A stretch of 64,000 bases of DNA from Hippopus hippopus (Eukaryota > Mollusca > Bivalvia > Cardiida > Cardiidae), in the NCBI GenBank assembly GCA_946811185.2, contig OX328112.1, positions 20,799,558 through 20,863,557 of the forward strand, given 5' to 3'. The notes beneath the pieces are model-generated. The model had not been told where the DNA came from, searched no databases, and saw only the letters and a list, made by a program, of their open reading frames with translations. Positions 23,020 to 34,915 of the stretch are shown one piece after another. The translations under genes and the position numbers were made by a program. Position 1 is the first letter of the stretch; every line of letters starts with the position of its first letter.

Positions 23020-24650
23020 ATAGACAAGTAGCTGAGAGGCTTTGAAACAGGATTCTATCAAATGTTGGACTGTGGTATTTAAAATGTAATTTTTTTATTA
23101 AATCTAGAATTTAAATTGGCGAAATTTCAAAGTTTTTGGACTGGTATGCTGATATTTTTGTCAAACAATCCCTTACACTTAAAGAAATTTATGGACGCTT
23201 TGTCTGCAAGTTTTCAAATGCCAAATAGTTGAATACTCTTAGATAAGTGATTTAATTTCCTTTTTAAAATGTTTAATTTTAACTTGAATTCATTTATTTA
23301 AGAATTTAAAATTGATTTATGTTTCATAAAACACCTGGAAAAACTTACAAATGCGTCTGAATTTCATGCAAATGGAAAATGCTTGTTTTGGATTTGTAAT
23401 GTAAAACTGTACATAGGCCATTCAGATTTAAAGATCCAAGGGATCCTGCTGGGGCTGGGTTTCGAACCTGCACAGCCCACAAAATGGCATTTATGGTCAG
23501 TGGGAAATCTCTGGATATTGACAGATGTTTTGTGCTAGTCACCTCTGTAATTTCAAGCTTTGTGTGAATAAAGACCGTATTAACCTGAAGATAATTGTGG
23601 GAAGGCTTGTTTTTACAGGAGCATTTGCACTGGCTCAGTAAATTCATAGCGGCAAAAGGAGCCAGACTGCTTTTGGACTCGTTTGGCTGTAAGTACCATT
23701 TTGTTCCCCCTCCTTTTTTCCAAAAACAATGTGGCAGAGGGAGCCAGAACTTTATACTGGACCCTTCCCTGAATCAAACGTTTTATCTCTCTCCTCTCTC
23801 TCTCTCTCTCTCTCAGTCCTCTTTTTCTTCCTGTGAAAATATTGCAGCAGCAGTTCTTAATCCAGTATAGGACTGCCCCCATCTCTGTCTCTGTCTCTCT
23901 CTCTGTCTCTCTCTCTCTCTCTGTATTTTGGCCAGCATCAGGCCCCATCAGCAGTGCTGCTATAATCTAGACAGTGTTACTCCTCCAGTTCTCTTTTATT
24001 TCTTGTTTACTTCCTTCTTTATCTTTACTCCATCTTAGGCAATTAGTTAACTAGTTTTGGTCTCAGGGCATATGTTTAAATGTTGTGGTCTTAGACCCCT
24101 ATAAAATGGTCAGGTAGCCCCTTTCCTGCAGTATGAGGTGTTCATTTGTAAGTCTAACTTGAAAAGCTTGCCTCTTTTTGATGTAGCAGCTCATCTTTTT
24201 GAGCACATACTACCAAATGTCCTTCTTGAGATCTGCTATAACTGTATCTGTGCCCAATTGCACAATAAGGTTAGTAATGATAGATGCTAGCATTGTTAAA
24301 GGTATTTCATTATACATCTTCATCATCTGGGATTCATGTTCTGCAGTAAAATTGCAACTTCAGAGCAGGGCCATTGATATTTTTAGTCTTGTAGAGTAAA
24401 GTAACCATCCCACAGTTTCTATTGGAATGCTCTTTGATAAGAGTTTTCATGTTTTCCAGCATTTTCCCCCATGATGATGTGGTTCCCTCTTAAATAATTC
24501 CTAATCTCTTTCAGATGGTGTAAAGAAGATAGGACAGCCTCCCTGTGGCTGTGACGTCATCAATGTTTATTGATCTGTCTGTGACTGAAAATGTAACAAT
24601 GTTATTTATGTGGAGATGATTCACTCATGTTGAGAACGTTCAGGTAACTG
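23020..24650 (+). repeat. Duplicated segment, copy 2 (uninterrupted)
   Basis: It parallels 13,800-17,290 in order: GAGAGGCTTTGAAA, GGGCTGGGTTTCGAACCTGC, CTTTGTGTGAATAAAGACCG, TGTGGCAGAGGGAGCCAGA, the CT run, GCAGCAGTTCTTAATCCAGT, AAAAGCTTGCCTCTTTTTGA, and the end at TTCAGGTAA. It lacks the insertion of copy 1, so it shows the pre-insertion state. Confidence 0.8.
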
Positions 24651-24659
24651 ACCTCTCTG

Positions 24660-26350
24660 CTGATTTTGACTGACAAGTCATATCAGCAAATCAAAATGCA
24701 ATATAGCGTGTCATGTAAACAAAAAGTTTAGACAACATGACACACTTTATTAATTGTAAATTACCGTGTTTTTTTTTCCCCTTTTAATCAAAGAAGATTG
24801 GAATAAAATTTTTTTTTTCCAAAACAGATTTAAGTTGCAGATTAAAATCATGTGGTAAGGTAATTGATACGTTATATTCCTGACACAAGAAACTAAATTT
24901 ATTCTAACCAAATCTACGTAAATGTTGCCAGTGAAAGTAACCTGGAAATTTACCAGGATTCCGAAAAGACAGGCACTCTACCTAGCAACAGAAAAGCAGA
25001 TTTTTTTAAAGCTTGCGGGAAAGAAGGAACGAACATGCAAAAGTCTAATGTTAAACTACATGTACCTATATTGAAATTTGACTGAACGAACATCTTTCAA
25101 ATTCAAAACCATAATTTATAGACAGTGGTCATCTTTCAAACGAAAGGAGCTACAGGAAAAGAGTACATTTTAGTGACAGCCACTTGTCATCCTGTTTCAT
25201 AAATTAGTTGACATTGCAAACGTCAGCCTATAATTCTTATTGTAATACGTTAGGGAGCATTAATTATTAATTCCTGTTTCATTAAGACGATTATATAATG
25301 ACTGTTAATGGCACTTTTGCCTCGATCAAACGATTGTTTGTTTCCCCACTTAGTTGTCGCATGATTGATAGATACGCATCAATTCTAAATCAGTATAATC
25401 CATAGAATCACTTCAGGTGACCAAACATATCCCAAATAAAAATGATGTTTCATTAAGACAATTACATATGACTGTTAATTGCACTTTCTCCTGGATCGAA
25501 TGATTATTTGTTTCCCTCATGGTCGTCGCTTGATTGATGAATGCACATCAATTCTAAATCAGTATAATCCTTAGAATCACTTCAGGTGACCAAACATATT
25601 TCAAATAAAAATGTTTTCACAATATACATCTGTTAAAAATACGGCAAATTTGACTATGCCATTTTGAATTTTGAACATCAAAGAGTGTGTCGGTATACTG
25701 TAAATTGTCAGGATGTGTGTTTGATTGTAAACTAAATATCCACACTAATCCTCGTAGTTGACGACCCCGACCACCCGTTATCTACAGTTATCATAAAATA
25801 AAAGAATCAATCGGCTACTGACAATGATATTAACAAGTTTGTTAATTGGCAGCACACTTAACCCATATTATAGTCGGCAAACAACAATTTACCCCTTAAC
25901 CTGAAATTTTTATTCTTAGATTTGCAGCGCTCTGTTGAACATAACAGTGTATAAGAACGTGTATTTTGAAATGTTTGAAATTCAGTGTAAACTATTATCC
26001 AATACGATGTTTAGACAACTATTATTGCATAACTAAGACAAAAAAGCTTTTTAATTCTATTATTCTATGGTAAAACTGAAGTTTATGAGGTATTTCATTC
26101 CTTCTCAATCAAGTCCAAAACCTTGTTAAAACAAGTATTTCAGTCTCTGTTTACCCCAAAATTTGTATTTTGCATGCATATTCTTCTGTAAATTAGTTCA
26201 ATTATCTCTCTAAATTTCATACCGAGAACTCATCATCGGAGGACAAATATGATTGAAATATTTTTTCCATGATTTTATTGAGAGAAACAGTCATAACAGC
26301 AAAATTTAAGTAGTCTATCTGCTATACTGAATATATGTTTACAGTGTTTG
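24660..26350. other. Non-coding stretch with one tandem duplication
   Basis: No gene recognised. The only structure is a two-unit tandem repeat at 25,272-25,613. Confidence 0.5.
25272..25613 (+). repeat. Two tandem units of about 170 bp
   Basis: Each unit starts TTTCATTAAGAC and contains GACTGTTAAT, TTGTTTCCC, CATCAATTCTAAATCAGTAT and ends AAATAAAAATG. Unit 1 ends at about 25,444 and unit 2 at 25,613. Confidence 0.85.
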
Positions 26351-26361
26351 TTTGGAAGCCT

Positions 26362-26640
26362 TTAAGCCCGCCCCGATGGCTTAGTGGTAAGCGTATCTGA
26401 CTTGTGACCTGAGGGTTGTGAGTTTGATACCCAGTTGAGGGCAAACTTTCTTCCTGGCGATTTTTTGCCTCTCACCTCTGATGCATGTGAGAGAGTAGTC
26501 AGTGACTTGGAAAGAAGGTTGTGTCAGTACTGGTATGAGAAAGCCAGAAAACACATGCGTAGGTGCACTGACCACATGATATGACCTAACCTATTAAAGC
26601 GGGGTTAAACTCCAATTCAATCATTCAATCAATCAATCAG
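26362..26640 (+). mobile_element. tRNA-derived SINE
   Basis: The head CCCGATGGCTTAGTGGTAAG acts as an A box, with GGTTGTGAGTTTGATACCC as the B box about 30 nt later. A unique body follows, with a tail AATCATTCAATCAATCAATC. The flanks TTGGAAGCCT (26,352-26,361) and TTGGGAGCCT (26,641-26,650) look like a slightly decayed target duplication. Confidence 0.75.
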
Positions 26641-26767
26641 TTGGGAGCCTATAGCAACAGTAATAAAGGAAGTTGGTTTATCTTAATGCCACGGATCTAT
26701 GTATTGATCATTTGCGTTAAAACTTGCTGATTTTCAGTCATACAGGTATCAGAGTACATGTAGTTAA

Positions 26768-26961
26768 GTAACTCTTTATCAGACAACAAGATATTAGATT
26801 CCTCTCTTTTGAAAACCTTTGCAGTCATGAAATTAAACGTTGCTCCAATGACAAGATTTGTCTTTGAAAGGGTAGAAAACATCTAACAAAAAGGAGAAAA
26901 ATTTTTCAAAGCCTCCTCCCTCAAGGTCGTTAAAGCACAAGATTGTGTTGTAAAGGGTTAA
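26768..26961 (+). mobile_element. TTAA palindromic MITE (decayed)
   Basis: It starts GTAACTCTTTATCAGACAAC and ends GTTGTAAAGGG plus TTAA. The central palindrome has decayed to AAAGGAGAAAAATTTTTC. Confidence 0.6.
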
Positions 26962-28600
26962 ATTATAATCATTTTCTTCTGTTGTTTACTATCATATTGA
27001 CATGTCATACTGACGAAATGTCTTAAAAACGTATGCTTCTTTCCCCTTTTATTGATTATATATGTTGCCAACAGCAAGCAGTGTATGTTTATTTTAAATG
27101 CCCTGATCGAACATGGAATTACGAACATATTTGTGCTATTTCTATTTCTCGATTTCTCATAAATATACCATTATTCAAAGAATTTTTTCTTGTTACGTTG
27201 CCGATTTAGTTAGAATTGATAAGAAAGTTGGGGGAAAAACTTGGGGTGCTTAAATTTGACCAAAGCACCAGCTAGAATATAACTGAAATAAACTCTCTTT
27301 CTCTATCTATTCAGTGCCAATTTCTGGTGTGTTGTTGGGCGTAGTAACCAAAATACCGTGTTACTAAGGTGGGAGTGCCAAACTGGCGTTTGCAGAAAGG
27401 TCAGTTTCTTTTTTCTTTGTGAAATAAATTCCCTTTCTTGAACAAACTTAAGATTAAGGGCTTCTTAGTGGGTAAATTCATACCATCAGGCTTAATCAGA
27501 CAAAACAATCCTTTACAACTTGATCACCCTCTGGAATAAAGCTTTTGACCCTGTGGAAAGAAGGAAATGCTTGTAACCATTTTCCAGCAATGTATTCTAT
27601 TCTTCCAGAGAGCTACCTTTATGTCCCTTATTGACACTCCACCTCTAACTTTTTTCATTTGAAAATGGACTTAGCAAATGGCCAGTCCATTGATAAAGTT
27701 GAAATAAATCAGCTGCAATAACTAATGGCATCAGTATAACCCTAATTACTTGAAAAAAATTGTTATTAACACTTGAATATCTGAAAATACAGCCATAATA
27801 TTATAAACCTACAGCAGCATAAAATTTGTCAATGAACTTTGAAAAGTTTTAAGAAAGATAGTATAAAAAATAAGTAGACCCTTTTAATTGTGAATACCAT
27901 TTAATGTTCAAATGTATCAGTTATGTAGGGTTAAATTGATAGTCTGCTTTAAATACTACTGGTTTCTCACATGGTGATCACTCATTTCGAATGATCCATT
28001 GGTCATGCCCCTCAGCTGTAGTATGAAGCTTGATATGCACCGACTTGTTACGTTTCTTTGCCGGAAGTACAGCGTTTTACCACTATCTAAATTGTAAGAA
28101 TCGTCTTAGAAAAGAAAACAAGACTTACAATTTTCTATCGATATCTTTCTAAGCATAATTATTTCCTTTGACAAACAGTTTGTACATTTAATTTTTAGCA
28201 AGGTTTATAGATTCTATTGGAAGTTTCATCGACAGATCAAAAAATACGTATAACTTCACTTTGGTTGTTCATGTTATTGCTGAGCGATATACATGGGGGC
28301 TGCCATGTTTAAGATCATGTGATTGGCAGTTCAAAATGGAAACCTCCTTGATAGAGACAAGGTTAGATGTTGGTATGGAATTGGCTGAGTTGTGACAAGT
28401 GGGTGATTGCTTTGCCATGGGCACTGACTAGGACCCCAGCAGCAGTGTTATCATCCAAAGTTGTTTGTCATGTTACCTCTATTAATTGCCTCCCCTGTGG
28501 GAAAATGTATGTGGCTGAATGGTGAAGTGTAGGAGTGGTAACTTGAAGGCCCAGGCTCAAGCTTCATGCTGCATTTACAGCAGCCATGATTAATGGGCCC
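26962..28600. other. Non-coding; weak promoter-like motifs near 28 kb
   Basis: No gene recognised. The stretch 28,061-28,340 carries an ETS-type CCGGAAGT, a YY1-type GCCATGTTT and CAAAATGGA, a combination seen at housekeeping transcription starts. No convincing first coding exon follows. Confidence 0.35.
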
Positions 28601-28618
28601 AACATTAATCATCCCTCA

Positions 28619-28842
28619 TGGTGTACGTGGTTGTGAGGTAGAGCGTCGGCCTCGTAACCAAAAGGTCCCGAGTTCGAGATCCGGGAGCGGGTGTTAACTT
28701 TGGAATTTTTCATCGCCCCACACATTCGACGTGAGTACTGGTGTAGTTCCCAGGAAGCGGAATCGAGAGAGATTAGTATAAGTTGTAAGAACTTGTTTCT
28801 CAATCGATGTAAAATAAATATGTTTATACTTATACTAATCAT
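28619..28842 (+). mobile_element. tRNA-derived SINE with 12-bp target duplication
   Basis: A-box-like GAGGTAGAGCGTCGGCC and B-box-like CCCGAGTTCGAGATCCGGG sit about 30 nt apart. The body ends in an AAAATAAATATG-type tail. TAATCATCCCTC flanks it on both sides (28,607-28,618 and 28,843-28,854), a perfect duplication that fixes both ends. Confidence 0.85.
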
Positions 28843-28854
28843 CCCTCCTTTAGC

Positions 28855-31373
28855 AAACTGTACATGACTCAGGGGTAAAGTGTAGGAATGGGACTGGTAA
28901 CTGTGTGACAGGGTCACTTTTCATTTGACTTGGCTGTAGACCCAATCTGTCTACCTGTGCCATTATTCAATGGTCATTTCCTGTGAAATCAGTCACATGA
29001 CTATTTGTATATTTTGCACTCAGTTAATAGCCTTTCTTGAAGAAACACTGTTTTGATTTTGAACAAGAATTTTGGAGAAAATAGTCTTTGAGATGTAAGT
29101 TTGTCATGAATTTGGATTTCCTTTTGTTTCTTAGTTTCTAGCATTTTTGAAAAAGGTTTTGATCTTTTCATTCCATTTGTCCTTCAGATCTTCTTACCAT
29201 TTTGTTCCTAGGTTGAGTCCAATTCTGGTTTTCCCTCCATAGAGTACTTGAAGCTAGCATTGTTCTTCATTAAACAATTTCTTACCTTTTCGCTAGTCTG
29301 CACTATTCTTATATCAATATTTTCAGTCACCTAATTGTCTTACAGGAGTGAGAGTGACCGTCTTGATTGGTGAAAGAGAAAGAAAACACTTAGATTCACA
29401 TTTGGTAAGTGCTTGTTTTGCATTGAACATATATTTTTCACAATTATACTGTACAAATTATGGTAGAGTTTTACAGCAGAGAGTACTACTGTATAATATA
29501 TGGATGTATACTTGTGTCGAAAAATTTGCGAATTATGGATGAAGGGCATTTTTGGGACAGAAATGTTTGCTAATTCAAAGCATACAATCATTATTTTTTT
29601 ATATATTTGTGACAAAATATGGGAACTTTATTACGATTATACCATGTAAAGTCTTTAACAGTTATTAATAAGTATTGTTTGAAAAGGGTAATCATGTCAG
29701 TAAATGACGTGATAGGCCTTTTTCACCAATACATCAGAAATGCACACGTGACTGAAGCAGAATGAAATCAGATATTTTAATATTGGTTGTTAAATCTGTC
29801 ATTGTTTCATTTTCAGAGTGTTGGTTCTCTGGTTGTTTGAGACAGACAATAAAGGTTGTAAACAGAGACAATCATTAATTTCTTTCAAAGACTTGTCCAT
29901 ATAGAAGAACCCACTTTAAATAAACAGCAAGCCACAGTAGTCTTACGGCGACCCCGTTGTAACTGGAAGGCCCTGGGTTCAAGACTCTTGCAGCGTTTAC
30001 AGTAGCCACAATGCCCATGATTTGAGTAAAGCGTGGTGAGTATGTGGAATCATGGGATCAAATCATGTTGATCTCGAGGGAATTTGGTGCAATCAGGATG
30101 ACCGTGAGGATCATGACAAAAATGTTAATGGTAAAAAATTTTGCAATGATTTCCCGGGTTAAATGTTTATCTTGAGAGAACATGGAAATCATAGTAGAAG
30201 GTGGTACATCTAAACTGACTTTATCACTGGGAATCAGACCTTGATGGTCCAACGTTAGTGATCTTGGTGAACTTGGAAACACAATTCAGGAAGTTTCCAT
30301 ACTTTATGTCTAAGTGCGAATATGAGAATATAATCCCAATAGTTCCTTTGCTTAACACTCCACCATGGTCTGACCTAGCATGTCTGATGCCTTCTATTTC
30401 TTCTTGTCCTTTCTTCTATCCTGCCCTTCTCTGTATCTGCCAGCAACAAGTAACTATAAAAGCATACAAAAAAACTGCCAATCCATTTCTTGGGTGTGAA
30501 TTTTGAATCTCTGGAGAGGATGACAGGATGGATGACCTATGCCTTCTATTTTTGTGAAAAATGTGACAATCTTGATCAAACTATTGTCGTGGCAGAGCTT
30601 AACTCTTACTCACTTACCTTTAGTGGACAGTCTGTGCAGTCCGATCTTAGATCTACACTGTCTGATAAGTAGATATTTTTCTCCAAAAAATAAGTTTGAA
30701 ATAACATCATTTGGGTTTTTACTATCGACCTGAAAGTTTCATTTAATTTATTTAGCAGGATACAGGTTAATATAACTTGATAGCTTGAGGAATCTGAACT
30801 GAATGTGATAGAAAATGTAGTAGCAGATCATAGTAATTGTAAGAGAACCTGAGAGGACATGATGAAATCTTGCAGATCTTGACCATAATCATTTAGTTTT
30901 GTAACAAATTGCCAAAGTACATAACAAAATGTATCAAGAATATAATAAAGCATTGGAACGCATAGTGATACAAAATTAATGCAAGGAATTGTGGAGTTTG
31001 GTTCTGTTTCCTATATCCTGGATATCGCAGACATGGTTGCTAACTGTAAAACAGCATCACTGGATGCACTAGGCATTTTTTGGAAGGGTTGTTGGGCAGG
31101 ACTCCTCAAAGCTCTGGCCTAGCAATGGTTTATCCTAGGACATGCATGAGTGTATGAACTATTGCTGATGAAATACAGCTGAAATAACATTGAAAGCAGT
31201 GTAAAACACATTCTATACCTTTTCATGAGAGGACTATCTGCCGCCCATAAAATTAAAAAGGAGGAAGGCATACATTTGAATCTTAAAAATAGGGAGTCGG
31301 GGAAAACCTTGGATACCTCAAACAATTCACAGCAGACATTTAGATTCTAAATACGTGGATACTCAAAATGAAC
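28855..31373. other. Non-coding; scattered SINE fragments
   Basis: No gene recognised. SINE-like pieces occur near 28,870-28,915, 29,930-30,020 (GGCCCTGGGTTCAAGACTC) and 31,085-31,220 (a tail related to the 63.7-kb SINE). One exon-like segment lies at 29,346-29,404. Confidence 0.45.
29346..29404 (+). other. Isolated exon-like segment
   Basis: A 59-nt open stretch lies between a good acceptor (TAATTGTCTTACAG) and a consensus donor (TTG|GTAAGT). One frame is open and reads VRVTVLIGERERKHLDSHL. No neighbouring exon joins it convincingly and no family is recognised, so it may be chance. Confidence 0.2.
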
Positions 31374-31607
31374 TGAACCCATTAACACACAATCCCAAAT
31401 TTTAATGACCCAGAAAACGATAGCTTTTGAAAAACCTGTGGGAATAGGAGAAAATGCTGGTCACTAGCATTTCTTTTTTTATTTTCCCACAATGTTTTCT
31501 ACTCATTTCAAGACAAATTCTTTCATTCGAGCCCCATCTAATTAATGTCTGCCAATTCTTTCAGCTTGTGGCAAGTCTAAAATTTTGTCATTTGTGATAA
31601 AGGGTTC
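31374..31607 (+). mobile_element. TTAA palindromic MITE (decayed)
   Basis: The left end is GAACCCATTAACACACAATC and the right end GTGATAAAGGGTTCA. The middle keeps AGGAGAAAATGCTGGTC but the second palindrome arm is disrupted by a T run. Confidence 0.7.
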
Positions 31608-31841
31608 AGCTAGATGCACATGTTGCTATGGTAACATCGTGTCTTAAGTTAGAATTGCTTGTTTTAAGCAATTTTCCTTTGAGCCTAAAGATTTTCAAAA
31701 TAAGTGTTGGTGGACTGAACTAAAGAGCCTGGGAGGTAAAAAAATTAACAGCTTATTATTTCTTTATTTTCAGATTATCATTAATGATGAAGGACATTCA
31801 TTTATGACATTTCACCTGCAGTTTTCAACAGTCATTGTTCT

Positions 31842-32042
31842 CTACGTCTGTACTCACAAACCGTTCTTAAGAACATTCTCAGTCTTATTCACCAAGGTTT
31901 TCTGAATATGAATGTAACACAACTTCTGATTGGCTAAACAGTATGGTTTAACAAATCAGAACTTGTGTTACTTTCAAATTTAGAAAATTTTTGAGAATCA
32001 GACAGAAAATGTTCTTAAGAATGGTTGGTAAATATGGACCCT
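31842..32042 (+). mobile_element. GGGTCTGTATTC MITE, copy 1
   Basis: The element begins GTCTGTACTCACAAACCGTT and ends AACCATTCTT inverted, closing in ATATGGACCCTG. Internally it has CTTCTGATTGGCTAAACAGT and an inverted AATCAGAACTTGTGTTAC. Related copies lie at 62,283 and 63,463. Confidence 0.7.
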
Positions 32043-32578
32043 GTATAGTGGCCATGATAGTTACATTTATGAAGAGGGTGAAGTAGAAGATAACAGTTGT
32101 AACAAAGGTCACAGACATTGTTGTATCCCTACCAGGTAAAAATAGGTTTTATGTCTCAGAATGAAAGATTTTCTTAGAGGAACAGATAAGGGTAGTATTT
32201 TTGTGTTTAAAGGCCCTATAGCTGCCAAAAATAAACATTGGGGTGGTAAAATGCAGTTAGATTTAAATCACACCATGTAAAAGTATGGAAATTATTGTAA
32301 AGGTGACAGTCTGTTATTGTATGGTTTGTCCAAGTGTAAGTCGCTGACAAAAAATAAGATTTCATATAAGGTAAAAAGTAAACAAAAGATATAGTGCAAT
32401 CTGGCAACTGTTAAGCTACTTTTAAATTTCATTTTGCTGCCAGCCACCAGCACTTGGACCAACCGCACAATAACAGGTTGTCATCTTCACAATAATCTAC
32501 ATACTATTAAATGGTATAAGTTTAAATGAATTTTAACATCCTAATTGTTTTCAATAAAATTTTGCAGCTATGGGACCT

Positions 32579-32799
32579 TCAACTCTTTACCAAACAACAC
32601 AATTTTAGACCAGTTCAATTTGAAAGCATTTGCAGATAAAAATAAATGCGACCCAAAAACTGCTTTTGGAAGGGTTGAAAACACTGGGGGGAAAGGCAAA
32701 AGTGCTGGTTACCAGCATTTTTTCCTTTTTTCCCCAATGTTTTCAAAAGCCATCTTCCACAGAGTCATTAAAACTTGGAATTATGTGGTAAAGGGTTAA
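32579..32799 (+). mobile_element. TTAA palindromic MITE
   Basis: Left end TCAACTCTTTACCAAACAAC, right end TGTGGTAAAGGG plus TTAA. The central arm reads GTGCTGGTTACCAGCA. A short frame through it is not a gene. Confidence 0.85.
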
Positions 32800-32873
32800 C
32801 AGTACCAGGTAACAAATGTTCCGAGTTGTCAAACTTGATAGCATTTGCAAGCAACAATGTTGTTTAACCCTAT

Positions 32874-33079
32874 ACCAGAGAACAAAATTTTAGCCTTGAC
32901 CAAATTGAAAACGTGCGCAGACGATAATTTCAGAGTGGTTCAAATAGTCCAATTTTTCTTTGACGGGGTAGAAAATACTGTGGGAAAAGGAGAAGCATTT
33001 TTTTCCTTTTCCCACAATGTTTTCAAAAGGCCTCCTCTTTAGGCTCGTTGAAACTCGGGATTGTGTGGTAAAGGGTTAA
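32874..33079 (+). mobile_element. TTAA palindromic MITE
   Basis: Bounded by TTAA at 32,874 and 33,076. The left end CCCTATACCAGAGAAC and right end GTGGTAAAGGG are inverted. The central palindrome has lost its loop and collapsed to GGAGAAGCATTTTTTTCC. Confidence 0.85.
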
Positions 33080-33096
33080 ATCTTGGTACTTGTCTA

Positions 33097-33717
33097 TTAA
33101 CATTCTACCAAACAATAAAATTTTGAGACTTGTGGACCTTTTAACATTTTATTAAATGACAAAATTTTGAGACTTGCCCAAATTCAAAGCATTTTTAGAC
33201 AACAAATTGAATGAAGCTAAAACAAATGGGATATGTCATTGAAAGAGTTGGAAACATTGTAGGAAAAGAAGAATGTGCATAGTGTCCCATAATATCTTTC
33301 ATGGGCTCTTTCCTTAGGGTTGTTGAAAGGCAAAATTATGTAGTAAGGGGCTAAAGGGTAACAAACATTGTTGTGAAAGGAGAAAATGCTGGTTTCCAGC
33401 ATTTTCTCCTTTTTTCACAATGTTTTCAAAAGCCTTATTTCTCAAGGTTGTTAAAACACAGTGATGTGTGGTAAAGGGGTAAAAATAGAGAGAAATATCA
33501 TCACTAAAACCGAAAATATATTGTACATGTTCCATTTTACACATGTATATCACATATATTGTGTTCCTTACCACATGACAAAATCTGGGACTTATCCAAA
33601 AGCATTTGCAGAGACAAATTAAATGTTACTCAAAACATGTGGAATTTGTCTGTAAAAGGGTTAGAAACATTTCTGGAAAAAGGATAAAATGCTGGTTACC
33701 AGCATTTTCTCCTATTT
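33097..33717 (+). mobile_element. Cluster of three decayed TTAA MITEs
   Basis: Three pieces lie in a row. 33,097-33,354 is a divergent copy with an internally repeated ACAAAATTTTGAGACTTG. 33,361-33,483 is a right half with the palindrome GCTGGTTTCCAGC. 33,566-33,717 is a left half ending in an intact palindrome, where another repeat begins. All share the AAAGGAGAAAATGCTGG core. Confidence 0.7.
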
Positions 33718-34915
33718 AATTCCCCGTCATGAAACAGGAGGGGATTATAGGAATGGCCTTTGTCTGCCTGTCCGTCCGTCCATCTGTCCGTTCATAATAC
33801 TTTCTTGTCCAATCCATATCTCCTGATCCCTGTTACAGATTTTTTCAAATGTTTATCTCAGTAAGACGGTGTGCAGAACCTAAGATACATAACTCTATCT
33901 TCATTGCCCTTTGTTATTTTACATGTTGGAGTTTTGTCCGAAGCATAACTTTCAAAGTATAGAAGCTATCAACTTCAAACTTCATATGCAGATAGATCAC
34001 ATTAAAGAGAAGTGCAGTGTGTAAGATCCATAACTCTGTCATCATTATTTTTAGATTTAATGCCCTTTGTTATTTTACATGTTGGATTTTTGTCCAGATC
34101 GTAACTTCCAAAGTATGAAAGCTATCAACTTCAAACTTCATATGTGATAGATCACATAAAGGAGAAGTGCATTACACAAAATCCATTACTCTGTCATCTT
34201 TATTTTTGGAGTTATTGCCCTTTGAATTTTTACAAGTTGAATTTTTTTGGAGCAGAACTTCCAGGATATTAAAGCTATCAACTTCAAACTTCATATTCAG
34301 ATAAATCACATTTAGGAGAAGTGCATTGCTCAAGATGCTTAACTCTGTTTTGCTTATTATTTTTAAGGTTATTGCCCTTAGTTATTTTAAAGAGTAAATT
34401 TTTGTCCAGAGCATAACTCCCAAATTGTAAAAGCTTTTGATTTTAAACTACATATACAGTTAGACTATGTTCAGGACAAGTGCAGTGCACAAGATCCAAA
34501 ACTCTGTCATCATTATTTTTGGAGTTGTGGCCCTTAGTTATTAGACAAATTTGATTTTTGTCCAGAGCATAACTTACAAAGAATAAAAGCAGCCTGGAGC
34601 ATAACTTCTAAAGTATCTATAGAAGCTACTGACTTCAAACTTCAATTGCAGATGGATCACATAGGGGGCAAGTGCAGTGCACAAGATCAAGACTACTCTA
34701 TGTTTTTTTTGAAGTTGTGGCCTTTTGTTATTTGAAGAATTTAATTTTTTTTGTCTAGAGCATAACTTCCAAAGTATGAAAAGCTATCAGCTTCAAACTT
34801 GGTATATAAGTAAATCATCTTGAGGACAAGTGCAGTGCACAAGAGTCACAACTCTGTCCTCAATACTATTTGAGTTGTTGTCCTTTGTAAGTCCCCTGCC
34901 AATGTCCTAGTTATG
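33718..34915 (+). repeat. Internally repeated element opening with GTCCGTC
   Basis: After CCCCGTCATGAAACAGGAGG comes CTGTCCGTCCGTCCATCTGT. About six degenerate units of about 155-160 bp follow, keyed by AGCATAACTTCCAAAGTAT, GCTATCAACTTCAAACTTCA and GAGAAGTGCAGTGCACAAGA. They sit near 33,944, 34,099, 34,250, 34,413, 34,567 and 34,755. There is no coding capacity. It is related in design to 38,868-39,860. Confidence 0.8.
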
